A stretch of DNA of 64,000 nucleotides from Nocardioides glacieisoli. Its GTDB lineage: Bacteria > Actinomycetota > Actinomycetes > Propionibacteriales > Nocardioidaceae. This document shows, piece after piece, positions 25,671 to 33,686 of this stretch (positions are counted from its first letter, which is position 1; every line of letters starts with the position of its first letter). Made by a program: the position numbers and the translations under genes. The stretch lies in NCBI RefSeq assembly GCF_004137245.1, contig NZ_SDWS01000001.1, positions 372,001-436,000 on the forward strand, read 5' to 3'. Below the pieces are notes generated by a model. The model was not told the origin of the DNA. It saw only the letters and a program-made list of their open reading frames with translations, and did no database searches.

Positions 25671-26906
25671 GTGACCGATGCGGCCGCCCTTCCCGAGCGC
25701 CTCCGCCTGCGGGTGGTCGCCCTCGTGTCGGCGGTCCTGCCCTCGGTCGCCCCGGTGCCGCCGCCCCTGCGGAAGGTGGCCGGCTTCGCGCCCGCGCGGC
25801 GCGCCCGGCTCGGGGGATCGCTGATCTGGGACGCGCTCGGCGACGACGCGTTCCGCAGCCACGCGGCCGTGCAGGTCGCGGCGATCCCGGGCACCGACGA
25901 TCCGCTCGACGTCGCGGCCCGCGCGTGGTTGTCGCGCGATGAGGGGTGGCAGGCCCGGGTCGACGCGATCGCCGAGGCACTGGCGACCGAGGACGCCCGG
26001 GACGACCAGGGCCGGGCCGAGCTCGGCCGCCTCTCCGCTCAGGTCGCCGCCCTGCAGGCGGAGGTGGCCGCCAGCAAGGCCGACCACCGCCAGGAGCTCG
26101 AGCGCGCGGCGGCCGACCACAAGGTGCTGCGCCAGCGGCTCGGCGAGGCGCGCAGCGCACTGCGCACCGCCGAGGCCGAGCGCGACGCGGCGGTCGCCGC
26201 CCGCGACCGTGCCGTGGCCGAGGCCGACGCGGCGACGCGCACCGCCGAGGCCGACGTACGCCGCTTGCGGGCGCAGCTCGACGAGGCGGAGGCCGGGCTC
26301 GCCTCCCAGCGGCGCGACGCGCGGTCTGACCGGGATGTCGCCACCATCCGCGCACGGCTCCTCCTCGATGCAGTGGTCGACTCCGCGACCGGGCTGCGCC
26401 GCGAGCTCGGGCTCCCGGCGGTCGACGGTGTGCCCGGCGACGCGGTCGAGGCCGAGCTCGCCGGCGCCGCTGCACCCACCTCCAGCGCCCCGGCCACGCC
26501 TGCCCTGCTCGACCAGGTCCTCGCGCTCCCGCACGCGCGCCTGATCGTCGACGGCTACAACGTGACCAAGGCGGCCTGGCCGACCGCCAGCCTCGAGGCG
26601 CAGCGCAGCCGGCTGGTGGCGGCGCTCGGGCCGGTGGTGGCGAGGTCGGGCGCCGAGACCACGGTCGTCTTCGACGCCGCCGAGTCGACGGCGCGGACGG
26701 TCATGCCCGCCCCGCGGGGAGTACGGGTCGTCTTCAGCCCCGAGGGGGTCATCGCCGACGACGTCATCCGCCAGCTCGTCGCCGCCGAGCCGCGCGGACG
26801 GGTGGTCGTCGTGGTGAGCGGCGACCGGGCGGTGGCACGCGACGTCACCCGCGGTGGCGCCCGGGCGGTGCCGGCGAGCGTGCTCATCGGCCTCGTCTCC
26901 GGCTGA
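25671..26906 (+). CDS. NYN (YacP-like) domain protein with coiled coil
   Basis: 411 residues from GTG 25671. An N-terminal helical region (to about 110) is followed by a long coiled coil rich in Ala/Arg/Glu (about 110-230). The C-terminal NYN/PIN-like RNase domain has LIVDGYNVTKAAWP, TVVFDAAES and VIADDVIRQLV, then VVVVSGDRAVARDV. These acidic residues form the metal site of NYN nucleases, as in RNA-processing Rae1/YacP. The open frame reaches back to 25308 but overlaps the zinc-ribbon gene in another frame and is not used. An RNase role is inferred from the fold. Confidence 0.85.
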   Translation: MTDAAALPERLRLRVVALVSAVLPSVAPVPPPLRKVAGFAPARRARLGGSLIWDALGDDAFRSHAAVQVAAIPGTDDPLDVAARAWLSRDEGWQARVDAIAEALATEDARDDQGRAELGRLSAQVAALQAEVAASKADHRQELERAAADHKVLRQRLGEARSALRTAEAERDAAVAARDRAVAEADAATRTAEADVRRLRAQLDEAEAGLASQRRDARSDRDVATIRARLLLDAVVDSATGLRRELGLPAVDGVPGDAVEAELAGAAAPTSSAPATPALLDQVLALPHARLIVDGYNVTKAAWPTASLEAQRSRLVAALGPVVARSGAETTVVFDAAESTARTVMPAPRGVRVVFSPEGVIADDVIRQLVAAEPRGRVVVVVSGDRAVARDVTRGGARAVPASVLIGLVSG

Positions 26907-26982
26907 CGTACGCCGGCCACGACACGCGACTCGCGACGCGCCGCCGGGCCCACTGTCGGTGGGTCCTGTCACCGTCGTCGAC

Positions 26983-27189
26983 ATGACGACACGGATCGAC
27001 TGCGACACCTGCGTGGTGCGCGGGCTGCACTGCCACGACTGCGTGGTCACGGTGCTGCTCGGCCCACCCCCGGAGCTCACCATCGACGACGACGAGATGG
27101 CCGCGCTCGACGTGCTGGCCAGCGGCGGGCTGGTCCCTCCACTCCGACTCGTGGAGCCGCTTCCCGGACCCGTCATCGAGTCCGCGTGA
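26983..27189 (+). CDS. Cys-rich small protein with CxxC motifs (68 aa)
   Basis: 68 residues from ATG 26983. RIDCDTCVVRGLHCHDCVVTVLLG holds four cysteines in two CxxC pairs (C7, C10, C17, C20) plus a histidine, suggesting metal or redox binding. An acidic middle and a proline-rich end follow. Not recognised beyond being a small actinobacterial-looking protein. Located just upstream of the riboswitch that controls the NlpC/P60 gene. Confidence 0.7.
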   Translation: MTTRIDCDTCVVRGLHCHDCVVTVLLGPPPELTIDDDEMAALDVLASGGLVPPLRLVEPLPGPVIESA

Positions 27190-27217
27190 GACACGCCGTC
27201 CCAAGTTCCCGCGAAGA

Positions 27218-27247
27218 TTGGCGGGGGTCGGGGATGCGGTCTACTCT
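27218..27247 (+). promoter_or_regulatory. Candidate promoter of the ydaO riboswitch transcript
   Basis: TTGGCG at 27218-27223 and TACTCT at 27242-27247 are separated by 18 bases, and TACTCT fits the actinobacterial TAnnnT -10. It would start transcription about 50 bases before the riboswitch. Confidence 0.4.
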
Positions 27248-27301
27248 GTGGGCTGGCTTCCGTGGAAGTGGGTCACCAGGCCCGCGCGGAGGTCGCGCCG
27301 A

Positions 27302-27460
27302 GTCGTCGTCCACACCCCGCACCACCCGTGGTCGACGAGCCGGGGAACCAACCTTCCCCCTGGGGTGAATCCCCTGCAAGGCGCACTGCGCGAGCGGTGC
27401 GTGGAGCAGGGGTAGGCAACGTCGTGCCGAACCCGTCAGCTCACCTGGTAGGCGTACGAC
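27302..27460 (+). ncRNA. Cyclic di-AMP (ydaO/yuaA) riboswitch
   Basis: The conserved core is recognisable: GAGCCGGGGAACC (27337-27349), GGGGTGAATCCCC (27362-27374), GGGGTAGG (27409-27416), and the 3' block CCGAACCCGTCAGCTCACC then TGGTAGGCG (27427-27453). GTCGT at 27302 pairs with ACGAC at 27456 to close the structure. It lies 23 bases before the NlpC/P60 start. The ydaO class binds c-di-AMP and usually turns off cell-wall hydrolase genes when c-di-AMP is high. Confidence 0.9.
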
Positions 27461-27483
27461 ACCCCCGAGGAGTTCCCCCGCTC

Positions 27484-28470
27484 GTGGCTCACAACCGCAA
27501 GCGTGTCGGCGCGACCGCACTTGGTCTGACTGCCATCGCCGCCATCGCATTCGTGCCTGCTACCCCCGCCCAGGCCGAGCCCTCCATCAAGGACGTCAAG
27601 GCTCGCGTCGACCGCCTCTACCACGAGGCCGAGGCAGCCCAGGAACGTCTCCACGACGCGCGCATCGACCTCACCGACCTGCGACGCGACCTCGCCGGCC
27701 TCAAGGCCGACCAGGCCCGCCAGGACGAGCGCCTCGACGAGGTCCGCGACCAGGTCTCCGACGCGGTCGTGCGCCAGCTCGAGGGCGAGGGCATCACGAC
27801 CGTCGGCCAGGTCGTCGTGTCCGACGACCCCGGTGCCTTCCTCGACACCCTGTCCACCATGTCGGCGTTCAACGACCTGCAGTCGTCGATGCTGGCCGAC
27901 TACGACACGCAGCTCGAGGCGCTGGAGATCCGCCGCGAGGCGACCGACTCCCGCGCCAAGGAGATCGCCGAGCTCACCGAGCAGCTGAGCACCGAGAGCG
28001 AGACGGTCGACGACAAGCTCGCCGAGGCCAAGGACCTGCTGGGCGACCTCGAGGCCGAGGAGCGGAAGCGCCTGCTCTCCTCGCGCAGCGTCACACGCAT
28101 GCCGGCCTCCGTCCCAGCATCGGGGCGCGCGGCCGCCGCCATCGCCTACGCCATGGCACAGGTCGGCGATGCCTACGTCTACGGCGCCGCGGGCGAGAAC
28201 GCGTTCGACTGCAGCGGCCTCACCATGCGTGCGTGGGCGCAGGCCGGAGTCTCGCTGCCGCACTCGTCGACCGCGCAGTTCAGTTCCGGCACCCGCATCG
28301 CTGCAAGCGAGCTCCAGCCGGGCGATCTGGTGTTCTACTACAGCCCGATCAGCCACGTCGGCATGTACATCGGCAACGGCCAGATCGTGGATGCGGCCAA
28401 CCCCGGCACCGGAGTCCGCATCGCTGGGCTCTACTCGATGCCGTACGTCGGAGCGGTTCGCCCTGGCTGA
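27484..28470 (+). CDS. NlpC/P60 peptidoglycan hydrolase (RipC-like)
   Basis: 328 residues from GTG 27484, with GAGGAG about 10 bases upstream. Sec signal peptide to about residue 30 (FVPATPAQAEPS), then a long coiled coil (30-205), then the NlpC/P60 catalytic domain. The nucleophile is C243 in AFDCSGLTM, and the catalytic histidine H291 is in SHVGMYIG. It is a D,L-endopeptidase that cuts peptidoglycan stem peptides during growth or division, and the coiled coil may be an autoinhibitory or FtsX-contact element as in RipC. Expression is probably controlled by the preceding c-di-AMP riboswitch. Confidence 0.93.
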   Translation: MAHNRKRVGATALGLTAIAAIAFVPATPAQAEPSIKDVKARVDRLYHEAEAAQERLHDARIDLTDLRRDLAGLKADQARQDERLDEVRDQVSDAVVRQLEGEGITTVGQVVVSDDPGAFLDTLSTMSAFNDLQSSMLADYDTQLEALEIRREATDSRAKEIAELTEQLSTESETVDDKLAEAKDLLGDLEAEERKRLLSSRSVTRMPASVPASGRAAAAIAYAMAQVGDAYVYGAAGENAFDCSGLTMRAWAQAGVSLPHSSTAQFSSGTRIAASELQPGDLVFYYSPISHVGMYIGNGQIVDAANPGTGVRIAGLYSMPYVGAVRPG

Positions 28471-28501
28471 CCAGCAAACCTCAGAGGCCGGTCGTCCACG
28501 C

Positions 28502-29710
28502 TTGTGGGCGGCCGGCCTCTCTGTGTCCCTCGCCTTGGTGGTGGCCGTGGTGCTCGTCGTCCAGCGCGGCGACCGCCACGAGGTGGACCCCCGACCGGTC
28601 GAGGTCGCGCGCGCCAGTCCGGCAGACGCGGCGGCGGTGCTCGCGGCTTTGGTGTCGGGCGTCGAGTCGGCAGATGCCGCGGCACTGTCCGACCTCGCGG
28701 CGGCGGGTGCGGGGGAGGAGGCGCTGGCCGGTGTCGCGGCCAACGTGGAGTCCCTCGGGCTGACGGACGTGTCCGCACGCTACGTCGACCAGGTCGGCGC
28801 CGTCGCGACCGACGGGAGCTGGTCGGCCGTCGCCCAGCTCGGGTGGCGGGTGGCCGGTGACGCCGTGCCGTCCCGGGCCGACGTCGTGGTCCGGTTCGCG
28901 CCGGCCGCGGACGACGACGGTGTCGGGATCGCGGGATTCGGTGGCGACGGCGCCGGTCGGGTGCCGCTGTGGCTGCGCGGCGAGCTCTCCGTGGCCCGCG
29001 CTCCGGGCGTGCTGGTCATGGTGGACGGTCCGCAGGACGAGGCCGACGCGGTCGCCGATCGCGTGACGCGCGGCGTCGGCGTCGTACGCCGCGTGCTGCC
29101 CGACTGGCGCGAGCCGGTCGTCGTGGAGGTCCCGGCGAGCGCCGCCGAGCTCGACGAGACCCTCGGGGCGACACCGGGGACCTATGCCGCGATCGCCGCC
29201 GTGACCGCCACGGCGGGGAGCTCGTCGTCCGCCGACGCACCCGTCCACGTGTTCGTGAATCCCGACATCACCGCGGGACTGCGCCGTGCCGCCGCACAGG
29301 TGGTGATGAGCCACGAACTGGTGCACGTGGCCACCGACGCTGCCCGCGGCGTCGGCGAGCCCTGGCTGGTCGAGGGCTTCGCCGACTACGTGGCCCTGCG
29401 CGGCACCGGGCTGCCGGACCGTACGACGCTGGGCCGGGCGATCGCGGCAGCACGCCGGGACGGGGTCCCCGAGGACCTGCCCGGCGCGACCGACTTCGAC
29501 ACCCGCGACAGCAGCCTGCAGGCGCGCTACGAGGAGGCCTGGCTGGCGTGCCGGATCATCGCGGAACGGCTGGGGGAGCGGGGCCTGCTGTCGGTGTACG
29601 ACGAGGTGGCCGCAGGGACGCCTGTGCCGACGACGCTCAGGGACGCAGGACTCCCGACGCGAGAGCTGGTGCGGTCGTGGCGTGCTCGCCTCGAGCGGCT
29701 GGCGAGCTGA
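28502..29710 (+). CDS. Membrane-anchored putative zinc metallopeptidase
   Basis: About 402 residues from TTG 28502; start uncertain. CTG 28463 has a well-placed GGAG nine bases before it and would overlap the NlpC/P60 stop region. One N-terminal membrane anchor (AAGLSVSLALVVAVVLVV), then an NTF2-like stretch, then the catalytic HELVHVATDAA (HExxH) followed by GEPWLVEGFADYVA, which supplies the third ligand glutamate of gluzincins. The active site faces outside. It is translated just after the NlpC/P60 hydrolase, so joint action in the envelope is plausible. Substrate unknown. A terminator follows. Confidence 0.78.
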   Translation: MWAAGLSVSLALVVAVVLVVQRGDRHEVDPRPVEVARASPADAAAVLAALVSGVESADAAALSDLAAAGAGEEALAGVAANVESLGLTDVSARYVDQVGAVATDGSWSAVAQLGWRVAGDAVPSRADVVVRFAPAADDDGVGIAGFGGDGAGRVPLWLRGELSVARAPGVLVMVDGPQDEADAVADRVTRGVGVVRRVLPDWREPVVVEVPASAAELDETLGATPGTYAAIAAVTATAGSSSSADAPVHVFVNPDITAGLRRAAAQVVMSHELVHVATDAARGVGEPWLVEGFADYVALRGTGLPDRTTLGRAIAAARRDGVPEDLPGATDFDTRDSSLQARYEEAWLACRIIAERLGERGLLSVYDEVAAGTPVPTTLRDAGLPTRELVRSWRARLERLAS

Positions 29711-29745
29711 GCGGCCGGCTGATCTGATTACCGGATGAAAAGCAC

Positions 29746-29774
29746 TGAAGGCGACCGGATTCCGGTCGCCTTCA
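29746..29774. terminator. Bidirectional terminator
   Basis: Perfect 14-base arms TGAAGGCGACCGGA / TCCGGTCGCCTTCA with a one-base centre, between the metallopeptidase (+) and the flp gene (-). Confidence 0.85.
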
Positions 29775-29841
29775 ATCAGGCACGCGTGGCGCCGTGGTGG
29801 CTCCTGACCGACCGCACGACAAGCACTAGCGTCCGGCTCCG

Positions 29842-29997
29842 TCAGAACACTGCCAGGACCGGCGCGAAGAGATCCGCCACGCTGAGCCCGAAGATCGCCA
29901 CTGCGCCCGCGATGAACACCGCAATCATCGTGACCATGATTGCGTACTCCACGGCTGTGGCGCCCTGCTCATCATGCGCAGTAGGGGGCTGAGACAT
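29842..29997 (-). CDS. flp: Flp-type pilin, copy 1 (51 aa)
   Basis: 51 residues from ATG 29997. The class IVb/Flp prepilin pattern is clear: short polar leader, then GATAVEYAIMVTMIAVFIAGAVAIFGLS. The processing site is expected before the hydrophobic helix, near G17, with E21 as the conserved Glu5 of the mature pilin. It assembles into the Tad pilus fibre. It lies downstream of the second pilin with a strong hairpin between them, so it may be expressed less or from read-through. Confidence 0.85.
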   Translation of the reverse strand: MSQPPTAHDEQGATAVEYAIMVTMIAVFIAGAVAIFGLSVADLFAPVLAVF

Positions 29998-30033
29998 AGC
30001 AACATCCTCAATACGGAGGGCCTGGATATGGCT

Positions 30034-30067
30034 GAGGGGCCGACGACGCGCAGGTCGTCGGCCCCTC
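30034..30067 (-). terminator. Terminator or attenuator between the two pilin genes
   Basis: Perfect 14-base arms GAGGGGCCGACGAC / GTCGTCGGCCCCTC around a 6-base loop, 14 bases past the stop of the 59-residue pilin. Confidence 0.85.
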
Positions 30068-30081
30068 AAGAGATCATGCGA

Positions 30082-30261
30082 TCACGGCAGGGCGTCGACG
30101 ACCGTCTGGAAGAGGCCGTCGAGGCCGGTGCCGAGAAGTCCGACCGTGGTGATGATCGCAACGGCGATCAGCGCGACCATCAGGCCGTACTCGACGGCGG
30201 TGGCGCCCTTCTCGTCGTCCTTGCGGCCGGTGAGCATGAGGGTGATGAACTTCTCGAGCAT
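30082..30261 (-). CDS. flp: Flp-type pilin, copy 2 (59 aa)
   Basis: 59 residues, below a 60-residue ORF cut-off, so easily missed. From ATG 30261 with an AAAGGGGA ribosome site. Residues run MLEKFITLMLTGRKDDEKG, then ATAVEYGLMVALIAVAIITTVGLLG, then a short C-terminal tail. G19 marks the expected TadV/prepilin peptidase site and E24 is the conserved Glu5. It shares GATAVEY with the downstream pilin. Probably the major pilin because of its strong ribosome site and its own promoter region. A CTAG-type inverted repeat lies about 120 bases upstream. Confidence 0.9.
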   Translation of the reverse strand: MLEKFITLMLTGRKDDEKGATAVEYGLMVALIAVAIITTVGLLGTGLDGLFQTVVDALP

Positions 30262-30377
30262 GGTGTTTCCCCTTTAGGTATGTGTGGTGGGTCTTCGTTC
30301 CGAGCCCACGAGGACCCGTCGAGGAATACCTTGCCAAGATCTCGAGGCCGCCGAATCGGGTGATCGGCCCTGCGTCC

Positions 30378-30394
30378 CTAGTCCCTTCTGACTA
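30378..30394. promoter_or_regulatory. CTAG-type inverted repeat upstream of the Flp pilins
   Basis: CTAGTC-CCTTC-TGACTA, hexamers with a five-base spacer, about 120 bases before the ATG at 30261. Spacing is the same as at 23123-23140 and 39231-39248. Confidence 0.5.
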
Positions 30395-30468
30395 TCTATG
30401 TCCCACCCGCCCGGGGCCATGCCGCACCGCACGGTCCATGCGCGGCGCACCGTTGGGGGCCACGCGCA

Positions 30469-30508
30469 GCGATGCCCAGTCGAGGTTGGTGACCCGACTG
30501 GGCATCGC
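30469..30508 (-). terminator. Terminator of the tad/regulator operon
   Basis: Perfect 14-base arms GCGATGCCCAGTCG / CGACTGGGCATCGC around a 12-base loop, 35 bases past the LuxR stop. Confidence 0.85.
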
Positions 30509-30542
30509 GGGTGTCGGCAGCACGGTTGCGGCGCGCAACAGC

Positions 30543-31190
30543 TCAGAAGCGTTGCGGTGCGGCGTGGTCGAGCAGGCCCATGCGCATGGCGGTGACGAGC
30601 GCCTGCGCGCGGTTCGCAGCGCCGAGCTTCTGGTAGATGTGCGTGATGTGGGTCTTGGCCGTCGACTCGCTCATGTAGAGGGACGAGGCGATCTCGCCCG
30701 TGCCCAGGCCGTCGGCGAGCAGGGTCAGGACCTCGGCCTCGCGACCGGACAGCTTCGGTGGCGCGGGGGACGTGGCGCGACGCATCACAGCCTGGCTGAG
30801 ACCGGCACAGAGGAACGTGCGGGGGGCCACTGCCGCGTGCTTGGCGGCGCTGACGACCTCGGCGGCCCGCGTGTCCTTGCCGACGAACGCCGAGGCGCCG
30901 GCCTCCATCGCCGCGAAGATGTGGTCGTCGCCGGCGTGCATGGTGAGCACCACGACGCCGGTGGTGTCGCTGGTCGCACGGATCGCGCGCACGACGTCGA
31001 GACCATGGCCGTCGGGGAGCTGGAGGTCGGTGACCACGACGTCGGGTTGCAGGGTCTCCCACGCCGAGACGCCCTCCTGGAGGCTCCCGGCCTGACCCAC
31101 GACGGACATCTCGTCGTCGCGCTCGAACGCCCGGGCGAGTCCTTGGCGGATCAGCTCGTGGTCGTCAACCAGTAGCACGGTGGTGCCCAT
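30543..31190 (-). CDS. LuxR/NarL-family response regulator
   Basis: 215 residues from ATG 31190. The receiver has acidic D9/D10, phospho-acceptor D55 (VVVTDLQLPDG) and K105 (FVGKD). The C-terminal LuxR helix-turn-helix begins near LSGREAEVLTLLADG and ends TAKTHITHIYQKLG. The gene overlaps the histidine kinase by 26 bases, so the two form a pair. It is the last gene of the tad operon and faces the pilin promoter region, so it is the natural candidate to control the pilus through the CTAG-type repeats (inference). Confidence 0.92.
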   Translation of the reverse strand: MGTTVLLVDDHELIRQGLARAFERDDEMSVVGQAGSLQEGVSAWETLQPDVVVTDLQLPDGHGLDVVRAIRATSDTTGVVVLTMHAGDDHIFAAMEAGASAFVGKDTRAAEVVSAAKHAAVAPRTFLCAGLSQAVMRRATSPAPPKLSGREAEVLTLLADGLGTGEIASSLYMSESTAKTHITHIYQKLGAANRAQALVTAMRMGLLDHAAPQRF

Positions 31191-32742
31191 GGGCGGTCTC
31201 TCCTTCGTGGGGTGCGGTCGTCGGTGACCGCAGGCTGACGACGGTTCCGCCGGCGGGTCGGGTGGTGATGTCCAGGTCGGCGCCGACGGTCCTGGCGCGC
31301 TCGCGCATCGTCTGCAGCCCCCAGTGGTGCTCTCGCGGCTCGGCGTTGCCGACACCGTCGTCGCGGACCTCGAGCACGAGGCGGGAGCCGTCGGAGTCGA
31401 GCACCACCCACATGTTGTCGGCCCTCGAGTGCTTGCGGACGTTGCCGATGGCCTCCTGCGCGACGCGCAGCACCTCGGTCGCCGTTCGCGAGGGGAGCGG
31501 GGGTCCGGACTCCGCCAGCGAGAGATGCACCCGGAGCCCGGTGGAGTGGCCCACCTCGCGGGCGTAGTCGGCCAGCGAGCTGGACAGCCGGCCGTCGGAC
31601 ACTTCGTGGCGCAGGTCAAAGATGGAGAAGCGGATCTCGGAGACCAGCCGGGTGATCTCGGCGCGGAGTGCCGAGGCCAGCTCGCGGGTCTGCTCCTGGT
31701 CGCTGATCGACTCGATTTCGTCCACGATGTAGCCGAGGCCGACGATCTCCTGGGCCACGCCGTCGTGCATCTCGCGCGCGATGCGGTTGCGTTCCTCGGC
31801 AGTCGCGAGCGAGCGCACCTCGTCGAAGAGGACGGCTGTGTCGAGGCGTACGGCGAACTCGTCGGCGACGTCCCGAGCACGCTCCTCGAGCTCGGGGGTC
31901 CACCTCGGCACGCCGACCACCACGCAGTAGCCCAGCACCTGCTGCACGCCACGCAGCGGGACGACGGCGGCCCCGGGGGTGCGCTCGGAGTCTGGGATCT
32001 CGATCTCCTGTGCCATCCGCGCGACGTCGTCGCTGCCGTTCAGCGGACGGAGGGTGTGGTCAGGCTCCGCCACGAAGATGGTCGAGCGCGCTCCACCCGT
32101 CGCCCGGCACATCGCAGTGTCGAGCTCCATCGCGAGCGACGCGCTGTTGAGCCCCAGGTTGCCCGAGCTGGCGAGCTGGTGGATCCGCGCCATCAGGTGG
32201 TGGGCAGCGGCGTACGGCGCCTGGCGAGCTGCCTGGTCGCGTGTGGAGCGCGACTGCCAGCTCGCAAGCAGGCCGACCCCGAGGCCGATCAAGAGCCACG
32301 GCAGCGTCTCCCCCAAGCGTGAGAGAGCATCATCCTGTGGATCGGCTGCGATCGAAGCGGCCGTCGTCAGCCCGGAGACCAGGCTGACGTTGAGCGTCGT
32401 CACGAGGCCGTGGCGCACGCCGGCGGCGATGGGCGCCACGGCCAGGTAGGCGCCCAGCTCGGCCATCGCGTCGGTGGAGACGAGCAGCAGCGCCACTGCC
32501 ACCGCCTCGCCCACCGCGTGCCAATGGCTCGGCCGGTTGCGCGTCATCCACTCGAGCAACGAGCTCACAGCAGCAACGAGACAGAGGACCACCAGCTTGG
32601 GCGCCGACACGTCGAGCACGCCGTTGCTGAGGGCCGTGCCGGTCGCCAGCGAAAGTGCGAAGACCCGAACGGCAGTTGTCGTACGCCACGACTGGAGGGC
32701 CGGGCGTGAGACCCCCGCGTCCTGAGGGGCTGTCGGCGTCAT
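31165..32742 (-). CDS. Histidine kinase (HisKA_3, NarL-pair type) with GAF-like domain
   Basis: 525 residues from ATG 32742. N-terminal membrane region of about five helices (25-165), a GAF-like segment (about 180-305), then the HisKA_3 box RNRIAREMHDGVAQEI with phosphorylated H326. The ATPase domain has AIGNVRKHS (431-439) as N-box and RDDGVGN (460-466). It lies seven bases after tadC and overlaps the LuxR regulator, so the pilus operon carries its own two-component system. The signal is unknown. Confidence 0.92.
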   Translation of the reverse strand: MTPTAPQDAGVSRPALQSWRTTTAVRVFALSLATGTALSNGVLDVSAPKLVVLCLVAAVSSLLEWMTRNRPSHWHAVGEAVAVALLLVSTDAMAELGAYLAVAPIAAGVRHGLVTTLNVSLVSGLTTAASIAADPQDDALSRLGETLPWLLIGLGVGLLASWQSRSTRDQAARQAPYAAAHHLMARIHQLASSGNLGLNSASLAMELDTAMCRATGGARSTIFVAEPDHTLRPLNGSDDVARMAQEIEIPDSERTPGAAVVPLRGVQQVLGYCVVVGVPRWTPELEERARDVADEFAVRLDTAVLFDEVRSLATAEERNRIAREMHDGVAQEIVGLGYIVDEIESISDQEQTRELASALRAEITRLVSEIRFSIFDLRHEVSDGRLSSSLADYAREVGHSTGLRVHLSLAESGPPLPSRTATEVLRVAQEAIGNVRKHSRADNMWVVLDSDGSRLVLEVRDDGVGNAEPREHHWGLQTMRERARTVGADLDITTRPAGGTVVSLRSPTTAPHEGETAHGHHRATG

Positions 32743-32749
32743 GCGCTCA

Positions 32750-33685
32750 TCACATGTTGGCGAACGTGTCCGCGATCTGGATGCCGGCGGGGCCCAGGAT
32801 CACGATGAACAGGCACGGGAGGATGAAGAGGACCAGAGGGATCATCATCCGGATCGGCACCTGCTGGGCCTTCTCCTCCGCCCGCTGGCGGCGCTTGGTG
32901 CGCATCTCCTTCGACTGGATGCGCAGCACGCGGGCGATCGGGATGCCCAGGCTGTCGGCCTGGACCATCGCCAGGCAGAAGGACTTGAGGTCGGGGAGCG
33001 AGGTGCGCTCGGCCATGGCCCGCATCGCCTCGGTGCGGCCCCGTCCCAGCTGCATCTCCTGGAGCAGACGGGCGAACTCCTGGTTGAGCGGTCCTTCGCC
33101 GTTCTTCGCAACGCGGCTGACAGCGGCGTCGAATCCCAGGCCGGCCTCTACCGAGATCGTCAGCAGGTCCATGGCGTCCGGGAGCGCATTGCGCATGAGG
33201 AGCTCGCGCTTCTGGCCTGCGTTGTAGAGCAGGATGTTGGGCAGGACGTAGCCGAACAACCCCGCTGCGACAGTGGCCACGGCGAGCTTGTAGATGGGCC
33301 AGTTCTGACCGAGGAGGTAGAGGAAACCCAACACCGTGAAGATGCCTCCGCCCAGCACCTTGAGGCCGAGGATGCGATTGACGTCCCACGCAGGCGGATT
33401 TCCCGCGATGTTGAGCCGGTACTGGATCTTTCGTGCCGTGTCCGCGCGCACGAGCTTGCGGCCCAGTCCGACCATCCGCTCGCCCAGCGGGGCGATCACC
33501 CGCTCGGCGAAGGGGCGCTCGACCTCGGCCTTGAGCACGCTGGGTGCAGCGTCCAGCGCCTGGATGGCGGCCACCGAGCGGGCGACACCGCGGCGCTCGG
33601 AGGTGATCACACCGATCACGGACAGGGCCATGACCATGGACAGGCACAGGAGTCCGGCGCCGAGGAGCATCACAGTTTCAGACAT
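32750..33685 (-). CDS. tadC: Tad pilus inner-membrane platform protein TadC
   Basis: 311 residues. Type II secretion F-domain: LPDAMDLLTISVEAGLGFDAAV near residues 168-190 and QSKEMRTKRRQRAEEKAQQVPIRM before the last helix. Four membrane helices overall, at the N-terminus, near 110-155, and at the end (LVLFILPCLFIVILGP). It pairs with TadB as the pilus assembly platform driven by TadA. It lies one base after the VWA-TadB stop. Confidence 0.93.
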   Translation of the reverse strand: MSETVMLLGAGLLCLSMVMALSVIGVITSERRGVARSVAAIQALDAAPSVLKAEVERPFAERVIAPLGERMVGLGRKLVRADTARKIQYRLNIAGNPPAWDVNRILGLKVLGGGIFTVLGFLYLLGQNWPIYKLAVATVAAGLFGYVLPNILLYNAGQKRELLMRNALPDAMDLLTISVEAGLGFDAAVSRVAKNGEGPLNQEFARLLQEMQLGRGRTEAMRAMAERTSLPDLKSFCLAMVQADSLGIPIARVLRIQSKEMRTKRRQRAEEKAQQVPIRMMIPLVLFILPCLFIVILGPAGIQIADTFANM

Positions 33686-33686
33686 G

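Larger units (their letters stand above)
30262..30542. other. Intergenic region between the pilins and the LuxR regulator
   Basis: 281 bases. It holds the untranslated leader and promoter region of the pilins, with a CTAG-type operator at 30378-30394, and the regulator's terminator (30469-30508). No clear -35/-10 pair was found and no further gene is supported. Confidence 0.6.

Noticed and set aside
30074..30337. 87-residue minus-strand frame over the second pilin
   Set aside because: Wrong frame: Arg/His-rich shadow of the 59-residue Flp pilin.
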